NCBI GenBank assembly: GCA_030641485.1
Contig: DAOWHJ010000057.1
Coordinates: forward strand, 1 to 13,370
Reading direction: 5' to 3'
Source: Pseudomonadota bacterium
Lineage (GTDB): Bacteria > Desulfobacterota > Anaeroferrophillalia > Anaeroferrophillales > Tharpellaceae
DNA: 13,370 nucleotides
The notes beneath the pieces were generated by a model, which saw only the letters and a program-made list of their open reading frames with translations, was not told where the DNA came from and did not search any database. A program made the translations under genes and the position numbers. Within the stretch, counting starts at the first letter, position 1; every line of letters starts with the position of its first letter. Below, in pieces: positions 8,469 to 13,370 of this stretch.

Positions 8469-8666
8469 CTACTTCAACCTCAATTTTATGGTATTTCCCT
8501 TACGCTTTAACAATACTTTATCTTCTCGTGCAAGCCAGCCAATTGCAACATTGAGATCAAAAGGTGCCATTCCCAGGCTCTTCTTTAGGACAGCCGTTGT
8601 CAGCTCACCATGCAGTTCCAGTTCATTCCAGATTCTTCCGGCATCAACACCGATTACATCAATCAT
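8469..8666 (-). CDS. Small winged helix-turn-helix protein (DUF2582-like)
   Basis: This 65-residue protein reads MIDVIGVDAGRIWNELEL at the start and continues with helices and a KDEKVLLKR-like wing (EDKVLLKRKGNTIKL). That pattern of helix, TTAVLKKSLGM, FDLNVAIGWLAREDKV and a beta wing fits the DUF2582 winged-helix family (established family, unknown regulon). I chose the ATG at 8664-8666 because GGAGG lies six bases upstream. A longer in-frame extension to 8738 exists but lies inside galE and lacks a ribosome site. The chosen start overlaps the last codons of galE (stop 8659-8661), so the two are probably translationally coupled. It may bind DNA, or serve only as a protein-binding module; its targets cannot be read from the sequence. 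Confidence 0.82.
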   Translation of the reverse strand: MIDVIGVDAGRIWNELELHGELTTAVLKKSLGMAPFDLNVAIGWLAREDKVLLKRKGNTIKLRLK

Positions 8667-9681
8667 CTTCTCCTCCATATCCATCAGGGTTTTTTGACTG
8701 CCATCTCCAGGCATCGACACACATCGAATGCAAATCACGTTCCGCCTGCCAACCTAAAACCTCTAGAGCAAATGCCGGGTCGGCATAACAGGTCGCGATA
8801 TCCCCAGGGCGCCGCGGAACCATCTTATAAGGGATGTCAAGATCACAAGCTTGACTGAAAGCTGAAACCACCTCAAGAACACTGTAACCAGTACCGGTAC
8901 CGAGATTACAGCATAGTAATCCAAGCTCTTTTTTAATCACTGCCAGCGCACTCAGGTGTCCGGTTGCGAGGTCAACCACATGGATATAATCACGCACCCC
9001 GGTTCCATCAACAGTATCATAATCATTGCCAAAAACAGCAAGCTCAGCTCTGCGTCCGACCGCAACCTGGGCGACAAAGGGCAGAAGGTTATTCGGAATT
9101 CCCCGAGGATCTTCACCAATAAGGCCACTTTCATGCGCTCCGATAGGGTTAAAGTAACGTAGAAGAACAATATTCCACGCTTTATCCGACGCATACAGAT
9201 CTCTCAGAATTTCCTCAATCATCAACTTTGTTCGGCCATAAGGATTAGTGGGACCAAGCCCCGCACCTTCATCGATTGGCACCATCTCAGGGTCACCATA
9301 AACCGTAGCCGAAGAGCTGAAAACCAGATTTTTCACCCCATGTTTTGCCATTGCCGCAAACAGGTTAAGAGAACCCGTAACATTATTCTCATAATAGGCC
9401 AGCGGTTCTGCCACCGATTCGCCAACCGCTTTAAGCCCGGCAAAATGGATTACTGCAGAAAAGCCACCGTTTGATATCACCTCATCTAAGGCTCGATAGT
9501 CGCATAGATCGACCTCATAAAACTCCACCTCTTTCCCACTTATTGTTTCAATCCGCTGAAGAACTTTGCGAGAACTATTACTCAGATTATCAACAATTGC
9601 CACCTCATAGCCAACCTTGAGCAGTTCAACCACTGTGTGACTACCAATATAACCGGCCCCACCGGTAACTAAAACTCGCAT
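8659..9681 (-). CDS. galE: UDP-glucose 4-epimerase
   Basis: GalE interconverts UDP-glucose and UDP-galactose with bound NAD, feeding galactose use and surface polysaccharide synthesis. The 340-residue product matches E. coli GalE (338) closely. It has the NAD-binding TGGAGYIGSH (about 6-15), DNLSNSS after beta-2, the active-site serine region FSSSATVYG (Ser124) and Tyr148-x3-Lys152 in NPYGRTK. The start is the ATG at 9679-9681, with GGAGAG five bases upstream. A 12-codon upstream extension has no comparable site. It is the first gene of a four-gene minus-strand operon and its stop overlaps the next start. A candidate promoter lies at 9761-9788. The related 4-epimerases for N-acetylated sugars cannot be excluded, but similarity to the GalE type is strong. 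Confidence 0.95.
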   Translation of the reverse strand: MRVLVTGGAGYIGSHTVVELLKVGYEVAIVDNLSNSSRKVLQRIETISGKEVEFYEVDLCDYRALDEVISNGGFSAVIHFAGLKAVGESVAEPLAYYENNVTGSLNLFAAMAKHGVKNLVFSSSATVYGDPEMVPIDEGAGLGPTNPYGRTKLMIEEILRDLYASDKAWNIVLLRYFNPIGAHESGLIGEDPRGIPNNLLPFVAQVAVGRRAELAVFGNDYDTVDGTGVRDYIHVVDLATGHLSALAVIKKELGLLCCNLGTGTGYSVLEVVSAFSQACDLDIPYKMVPRRPGDIATCYADPAFALEVLGWQAERDLHSMCVDAWRWQSKNPDGYGGEDD

Positions 9682-9760
9682 TGTTCTCTCCAAATCCAGC
9701 CGAGCGCCGGACACCAAAAAAGTTTAACCATTTTACAAAAGTCATAAAAAGACTTGAAAT

Positions 9761-9788
9761 AGTATAGTTAAAAGTGAAGCATTGACAA
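9761..9788 (-). promoter_or_regulatory. Candidate promoter of the galE operon
   Basis: On the minus strand, TTGTCA (9783-9788) and TATACT (9761-9766) are 16 bases apart. Transcription would start near 9754, about 73 bases before the galE ATG. Its -35 overlaps the -35 of the divergent selenoprotein promoter. Confidence 0.55.
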
Positions 9789-9810
9789 AATCCTACTCAA
9801 TGACTATTAT
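9782..9810 (+). promoter_or_regulatory. Strong sigma70-type promoter of the selenoprotein gene
   Basis: A consensus TTGACA (9782-9787) and TATTAT (9805-9810) are exactly 17 bases apart. Transcription would begin near 9817, about 92 bases before the ATG at 9909. Within that leader a short inverted repeat, ACAGGA (9829-9834) and TCCTGT (9848-9853), could form a small hairpin of unknown purpose. Confidence 0.7.
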
Positions 9811-9908
9811 TTGCTTAATCAATTCATTACAGGATGCAAAAAACACCTCCTGTCATTATCACTAATTTAAACCAAAAACAACCTCAACAAATTCTAAGGA
9901 GAGACAAA

Positions 9909-10235
9909 ATGCTTGAAGTGACCCCTGCAGCAACCGAGCAGATTGCTGGCTATTTTACCAACCGCGACCCTGAACCGATCCGAATTTTTCTTAACGAAGG
10001 TGGTTGAGGCGGCCCCTCCCTTTCCATGGTCATGGATCAGGAACGCCCTAACGACGAAAGCTACAATATCGGCGACTTCACCTTTATTGTCGATCGAGAT
10101 TTTATGGAAAAAGTGAAACCGATCAAAGTTGACTTTAAAAATGTCGGTTTCAGCATCAATGCTAACATCGACTTAACCCCGGCAGAAGGTGGTGGCTGTT
10201 CTGGGTGTGGAACCACGAGCTCTTGCTGCTCGTAA
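9909..10235 (+). CDS. HesB/IscA-like selenoprotein (Sec at codon 33, TGA 10005-10007)
   Basis: Reading TGA at 10005-10007 as selenocysteine gives a continuous 108-residue protein. It starts at the ATG at 9909 with AAGGAG seven bases upstream. The sequence is IRIFLNEGG-Sec-GGPSLSMV, the known HesB-like selenoprotein pattern in which Sec replaces the first cluster-ligand Cys of A-type iron-sulfur carriers (Cys35 in IscA). The Gly-rich C-terminus GGGCSGCGTTSSCCS supplies Cys97, Cys100, Cys106 and Cys107 in place of the IscA CxC pair. The expected role is binding or transfer of an Fe-S cluster or metal, possibly redox; this is family inference. A SECIS hairpin follows the TGA. Automated gene calling would likely report only a 69-residue fragment starting at 10026. 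The gene is monocistronic, divergent from galE, and ends at a strong terminator. Confidence 0.93.
10005..10047 (+). promoter_or_regulatory. Bacterial SECIS element directing Sec insertion
   Basis: Just after the TGA, GGCG (10008-10011) can pair with CGCC (10044-10047). An upper stem pairs 10019-10021 with 10039-10041 and 10023-10027 with 10032-10036, leaving T10022 as a 5' bulge opposite two bases. The apical loop is GGTC (10028-10031). The loop starts at base 24 counted from the T of TGA; in E. coli fdhF the same GGUC loop starts at base 22 and there is also a bulged U. The element lies inside the coding sequence, as SelB requires in bacteria. Pairing was done by eye, not folded by program. 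Confidence 0.85.
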
Positions 10236-10261
10236 GAGCTAAGACAATTTTGAAAATCATG

Positions 10262-10298
10262 AAAAAAAGGGAGGCTTGAAAAAGCCTCCCTTTTTTTT
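10262..10298. terminator. Bidirectional rho-independent terminator
   Basis: GGGAGGCTT (10269-10277) pairs with AAGCCTCCC (10282-10290) around a 4-base loop. Seven A precede and eight T follow, so the hairpin works on either strand. It ends the selenoprotein transcript on the plus strand and the chemoreceptor/SEC-C transcript on the minus strand. Confidence 0.93.
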
Positions 10299-10374
10299 GC
10301 TAACGTGAGCAACTACTCACATGTGAATACCAGTTTTACGTCAGCGTGATATTAAATTGCTGGCCAAGGTGTAT

Positions 10375-10860
10375 TTAAGCACAACACTTCTTATATTTCT
10401 TACCGCTCCCACAAGGACAAGGTTCATTGCGACCAACTTTAGGTTGCTTATGAATAAACTGTTTCGGCACAACCCCCTGGCCGTCATAAAAAAACCACTC
10501 CCCCTCATAACGCTTAAAATGGGCCAGCTCATGATGAGTCTTAAGCTTGTCTTTCTGCCGAAAATGGGCGACAAACTCGATATTGGCGGTCTCGTCATTA
10601 CCACTGCCACCATCAACATCGAGAACCTCAAGTCGCTCCCACTGCGATTTTTCAGCCCAACTTTTAGCGGTTGCAGCTTCATACCTTGCAAGCTGGTCAG
10701 GATGAGTGGTATCTTTAACAAAATCCATCTCAAGTTTCACATGAGCACTATATCGTGCCCTTAAAAGCTCTTCGGCGGTTACGGCCTTCCGTTCACCTGA
10801 AAGCAGAGGCTCACAACACTCTTGATACTCTTTTCCAGAACTGCAGGGACATTCATTCAT
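10375..10860 (-). CDS. YchJ-like protein with two SEC-C metal-binding motifs
   Basis: The 161-residue protein has a SEC-C-type zinc motif at each end: CPCSSGKEYQECC (about 4-16) and PCPCGSGKKYKKCC (about 147-160). The middle (about 25-135, with LLRARYSAHVKLEMDFV and WFFYDG) fits the NTF2-like YchJ central domain. This architecture matches the conserved UPF0225/YchJ family, whose biochemical role is not established; the SEC-C motif is the same Zn finger found at the end of SecA, where it contacts SecB. It is a small soluble cytoplasmic protein. The ribosome site is AAGGAAAG about 12 bases before the ATG at 10858-10860. It lies 26 bp downstream of the chemoreceptor gene on the same strand, so co-transcription is likely. 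The bidirectional terminator lies some 77 bp past its stop. Confidence 0.9.
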   Translation of the reverse strand: MNECPCSSGKEYQECCEPLLSGERKAVTAEELLRARYSAHVKLEMDFVKDTTHPDQLARYEAATAKSWAEKSQWERLEVLDVDGGSGNDETANIEFVAHFRQKDKLKTHHELAHFKRYEGEWFFYDGQGVVPKQFIHKQPKVGRNEPCPCGSGKKYKKCCA

Positions 10861-10886
10861 CTACTTAGCTTTCCTTAAATTTTATG

Positions 10887-12545
10887 TTATGCCAATTTAA
10901 ATCGCTGAAGCGATTTTTCCATATGTTCAGCCAGAGTGCGCAAATTTGATGCGTTTTCAAGCAAATCATTACTATTGCTATCTAATTCAGTCGCAGTCTG
11001 ACTGACAGAACTTATATCTTCGGCGACTTCAGCAACGACCGCAGTCCCCTGTGAGATATTCTCAGTTACCTCGGTCATACCATGTGAGGTATCAACAACG
11101 TTGGTTGCAATTTCACGCGTGGTCACTGATTGCTCCTCAACTGCAGCAGAGATGCTACCAACGATCCCATCAACCTCATCAATAACTTTAACAATGGCAT
11201 CGATCCCCTGGCTTGTTTCAGAGGTCGAATTTTGAATCCCGCTGATCCGATCAGCAATTTCGTCGGTGGCGCTTGCAGTCTGCTGGGCCAACTCTTTGAT
11301 CTCGTTAGCAACAACCGCAAAACCTTTGCCAGCCTCACCCGCCCGTGCCGCTTCAATGGTGGCATTCAGGGCTAAAAGATTGGTCTGAGCCGAGATTGTC
11401 ATAATCGTTTCCGTAACCTTGCCAATCTCAGTGGCCGCCGCCCGTAAATCTTCAACTTTCTGACTTGAAGTCTTGGCCAGATCAACCGCATCGTGCGTTA
11501 TTGAACGGGCACGACCGGTATTTTCAGCAATTTCACCAATTACTGCACTCATCTCTTCAATTGAATTTGTTACAATATTTACATTATTGGAAGTTCTCTC
11601 AACCGCATCATTGATTGCTCCGAAATTGGCACTCATCTCCTCAGCTGCCGCTGACACCGCATGGGAGCGATCAGCAGTTGCAGAAGATCCTTCACTAATA
11701 TTGACGGCAACTGATTTAACATCACCTGCGGCAGCAAGCAAAGTAGTGCTATCACTTTTGATAGAGGAAAAAATATGGGATAAATTTTCAACCATCTCAT
11801 CTAAATCACGACCAATTTTCCCCAACTCATCACTACCGGAAACTTCAGAAGCAGAACTCAAATCACCATCACCAAGCTTTTTTGCAAAAAAACGGATCAA
11901 CTGCATACGCTTAATTATTGAAGTAATTGTTACTAGAGTCAAGATAAAGACAAGTGCTCCAACTCCAGCACAAATCGCCTGAGTTACTAACAGGCTTGAG
12001 ATTCTAGCCTCAGATTGCACCTGCATCATACCAACCGCACTATTCATAGTTTTCAAAAAGTCAATATTGTTACCCTTTATCCAACCAAGACTTGCTTCTT
12101 CACCGGCTGAACCGGCAATGATTAACTCAAGATGAGAAAAAAACTCACCTTTGATTTTTTCAACCTTCATTAACTGCGTCAACGCTGGCTCTGCAGCTGA
12201 CGGACAGTGACTAAATTTGGTGCTTGCCAAGTCAAGCCCTAAAGGGGCATCTCCTGAGTGAATTAAAGCATTCAAAGTTTTATCAAAAACCGCCATGGTA
12301 TTCTTTAAAGAAGCAGTTTCAGGTCCCAGATCAGAACCTGCATACAATTTTCTTTTACTATATAAGCTAAGGGTCTCCTTAGTCATTTTCTGCGTCAACA
12401 TCCGCTGCCGACCAGCCAGATTGATAACCAGGCCGTCACTCTTCTGGGCGTTGGTAGCTAGCAGGGTAAGCACAAACATCAAAACAATAATTGACATCAT
12501 GCCACCAACAATCAAACCCAATTTGACCTTAATCGACAGGTTCAT
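10887..12545 (-). CDS. Methyl-accepting chemotaxis protein with PilJ-type sensor domain
   Basis: This is a 552-residue transmembrane chemoreceptor. TM1 spans about 8-30 and TM2 about 184-210. Between them is a periplasmic helical domain of roughly 150 residues that opens with INLAGRQRMLTQKM (41-54), the signature of PilJ/NarX-type four-helix sensors. A HAMP segment (about 210-262) leads into a long coiled-coil signalling domain whose hairpin tip, ARAGEAGKGFAVVANEIKEL (400-419), contacts CheA and CheW. There is no C-terminal CheR-binding pentapeptide; it ends LQRFKLA. The PilJ-type sensor of Pseudomonas McpN binds nitrate, so a nitrate or related anion ligand is a reasonable inference, unproven here. 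I place the start at the ATG at 12543-12545, with GAGGGG six bases upstream, not at a TTG six codons earlier. No che genes are in the window. Confidence 0.94.
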   Translation of the reverse strand: MNLSIKVKLGLIVGGMMSIIVLMFVLTLLATNAQKSDGLVINLAGRQRMLTQKMTKETLSLYSKRKLYAGSDLGPETASLKNTMAVFDKTLNALIHSGDAPLGLDLASTKFSHCPSAAEPALTQLMKVEKIKGEFFSHLELIIAGSAGEEASLGWIKGNNIDFLKTMNSAVGMMQVQSEARISSLLVTQAICAGVGALVFILTLVTITSIIKRMQLIRFFAKKLGDGDLSSASEVSGSDELGKIGRDLDEMVENLSHIFSSIKSDSTTLLAAAGDVKSVAVNISEGSSATADRSHAVSAAAEEMSANFGAINDAVERTSNNVNIVTNSIEEMSAVIGEIAENTGRARSITHDAVDLAKTSSQKVEDLRAAATEIGKVTETIMTISAQTNLLALNATIEAARAGEAGKGFAVVANEIKELAQQTASATDEIADRISGIQNSTSETSQGIDAIVKVIDEVDGIVGSISAAVEEQSVTTREIATNVVDTSHGMTEVTENISQGTAVVAEVAEDISSVSQTATELDSNSNDLLENASNLRTLAEHMEKSLQRFKLA

Positions 12546-12609
12546 CTCACACCCCTCACCCAAAAAAGTATCTTTAAAAATTTACGAACTAATTCCAAGA
12601 ACTAACAAC

Positions 12610-12638
12610 ATTATTAAAGGAATATCAGGAGATGTCAA
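12610..12638 (-). promoter_or_regulatory. Sigma70-type promoter of the chemoreceptor gene
   Basis: On the minus strand, consensus TTGACA (12633-12638) and AATAAT (12610-12615) are 17 bases apart. Transcription would start near 12603, about 58 bases before the ATG. It resembles sigma70, not the sigma28 motif that often drives chemotaxis genes. Confidence 0.65.
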
Positions 12639-12713
12639 GGTTTAATAATATTTTTTTGGAAAATCAAAAAAAACCTTCGATAAAGAAATACAACCACAAT
12701 AATCTGGTATTCT

Positions 12714-12741
12714 TTGCAACTAGCAAATTTTTAATTATAAC
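12714..12741 (+). promoter_or_regulatory. Candidate promoter of the broken reading frame
   Basis: TTGCAA (12714-12719) and TATAAC (12736-12741) are 16 bases apart. They are followed by GGAGG at 12758-12762 and an ATG at 12768, a normal arrangement for a short-leader gene. Confidence 0.35.
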
Positions 12742-12767
12742 TATGCATTTCAACCCCGGAGGTCAAT

Positions 12768-13253
12768 ATGAAATTTAGCTAAAGAGAACTTGCCTTATCA
12801 ACAAAAGTGAATCTCGCACCGGCGCTTCATGAAGACCCCTAGTAGAAGGGGTCATTGGTAATTATTGGCACCGTAAAAGTAGCATATTTCCCCTACGAAC
12901 TTACAAGCCATGTTAAAGATATCACATTCCATACTCAAGCATCCACACAACTTGTTGGAGACATTGAAATCATCGAACATCATGGTTTATATAACTGCTT
13001 TACAAATAATCAAGTAATCCAGGAACAAAAAAAGACCCTACACATAAGCGCTGAGCCTTTTGATTTTAACATCAAAACTGGTGAAAAAAAGGCAATCGAG
13101 TCTGATCCTATTGCCCCTTTACTTCCCTGTTCCGCCTGTCTCGATTGGGGTCATTTGTTGACACTTGGCGGCCGGGAAATTCGCGTACAAACCAGATTTT
13201 CTATCCGCCATTTGTCAAGATGTGACCCCGTAAGTGAGGGCGAAGCAAAATAA
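12768..13253 (+). pseudogene. Unrecognised gene, apparently broken by three in-frame stops near its start
   Basis: I do not recognise this protein. An ATG at 12768 has an excellent ribosome site (GGAGG, five bases upstream) and a plausible promoter, but its frame meets TAA at codon 5 (12780-12782) and tandem TAG TAG at codons 25-26 (12840-12845). The same frame is then open for 132 codons from a TTG at 12855 to TAA at 13251-13253. Visible traits are a soluble, His-rich middle (ITFHTQAST, EIIEHHG), a lysine-rich stretch, a CxxC-like PCSACLDWGH near residue 100, and no membrane segment or signal peptide. Either the gene is decayed, or a shorter protein starts at TTG 12855 behind AAGGGG (12846-12851). 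It lies next to a group II intron, which fits a decaying accessory region. Coding status is moderate, function unknown. Confidence 0.45.
12834..12853 (+). repeat. Short inverted repeat covering a possible ribosome site
   Basis: GACCCCT (12834-12840) pairs perfectly with AGGGGTC (12847-12853) around a 6-base loop. There is no T-run, so it is not a standard terminator. Its right arm contains the AGGGG that would serve the TTG at 12855. Confidence 0.5.
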
Positions 13254-13301
13254 AAAACCACCAAAACGCTTCTTAACGGTAACGTATGTGTCAAGGATAA
13301 A

Positions 13302-13370
13302 ATCGCGGTAGGAATGCCGGTTTACCCGGCACCCCCCGCACAGATCCGTACGTGAAGAATTACCTCATAC
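13302..13370 (-). mobile_element. 3' end of a group II intron (domains V and VI), cut by window edge
   Basis: Read on the minus strand from the right edge, 13370-13343 is most of domain V. GTAT and GTAC arms flank an upper stem GAGG/CTTC with loop TAATT, a two-base AC bulge follows, and the domain ends CGTACGGATC. Domain VI (13341-13302) has a stem TGCCGG/CCGGCA (13326-13331 with 13315-13320) and an outer GCGG/CCGC pairing. The bulged branch-point A is the complement of T13309, eighth from the end. The intron ends in AT, matching the AY rule, so the 3' splice junction lies between 13302 and 13301. The rest of the intron, including any reverse transcriptase gene, is beyond the window, so whether it is intact cannot be judged. 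Confidence 0.75.

Noticed and set aside
10026..10235. A separate 69-residue gene starting at ATG 10026
   Set aside because: It is only the part of the selenoprotein after the Sec codon; the ATG lies in the SECIS stem and lacks its own ribosome site.
10061..10312. Minus-strand frame opposite the selenoprotein gene
   Set aside because: It is antisense to a well-supported gene and runs through the terminator hairpin; no family features.
10305..10320. Small inverted repeat GTGAG/CTCAC after the bidirectional terminator
   Set aside because: Only 5 bp with no T-run and next to a much stronger terminator; probably chance.
11473..11982. 169-codon plus-strand frame inside the chemoreceptor gene
   Set aside because: It is the low-complexity antisense of the Ala/Ser/Glu-rich signalling helices, with no ribosome site.
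12780..12845. TAA and TAG TAG in the 12768 frame read through, including TAG as pyrrolysine
   Set aside because: hemE, the MBL hydrolase and the winged-helix gene all end in TAG, which is unusual in pyrrolysine users, and tandem TAG plus TAA needs two separate recodings. Gene decay is simpler.

Overview
The window looks like chromosomal DNA of a Gram-negative, anaerobic, selenium-using bacterium, most likely a deltaproteobacterium (Desulfobacterota or relatives). This placement is inference. It rests on the mix of a selenocysteine-type HesB/IscA protein with a clear bacterial SECIS hairpin, a DUF362-ferredoxin protein, a PilJ-type chemoreceptor, a YchJ-like SEC-C protein and a group II intron end. 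There is no rRNA, tRNA, CRISPR array or prophage.

Layout. (1) 1-761, minus: a class I SAM methyltransferase running off the left edge. (2) 926-1960, plus: hemE, full length but interrupted by an in-frame TAA at codon 161, followed by a strong terminator at 2015-2060. (3) 2119-3528, plus: thrC, convergent with (4) 3536-5230, minus: a UbiB/ABC1-type kinase-like protein. (5) 5426-6379, plus: a diguanylate cyclase behind a good sigma70-type promoter. (6) 6390-9681, minus: a four-gene operon in the order galE, winged-helix protein, DUF362-ferredoxin protein, metallo-beta-lactamase-fold hydrolase. (7) 9909-10235, plus: a HesB/IscA-like selenoprotein whose promoter shares its -35 region with the divergent galE promoter; it ends at a bidirectional terminator. 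(8) 10375-12545, minus: a chemoreceptor followed by a YchJ-like SEC-C protein. (9) 12714-13370: an unrecognised, apparently broken plus-strand gene, then the 3' end (domains V and VI) of a group II intron on the minus strand that leaves the window.

Most of the window is housekeeping or sensory: tetrapyrrole and threonine synthesis, quinone-associated UbiB, UDP-galactose metabolism, c-di-GMP synthesis and chemotaxis. The most informative points are two in-frame stops with opposite explanations. The TGA at 10005 sits at a cluster-ligand position, is followed by a hairpin with a GGUC loop at nearly the spacing of E. coli fdhF, and is therefore almost certainly selenocysteine. The TAA at 1406 in hemE falls at a conserved aromatic position with no known recoding and is a nonsense mutation or a sequence error. 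I did not find a convincing undescribed multi-gene system. The best candidates for something new are the unidentified reading frame at 12768-13253 and the conserved-looking association of DUF362-ferredoxin, winged-helix and hydrolase genes behind galE.
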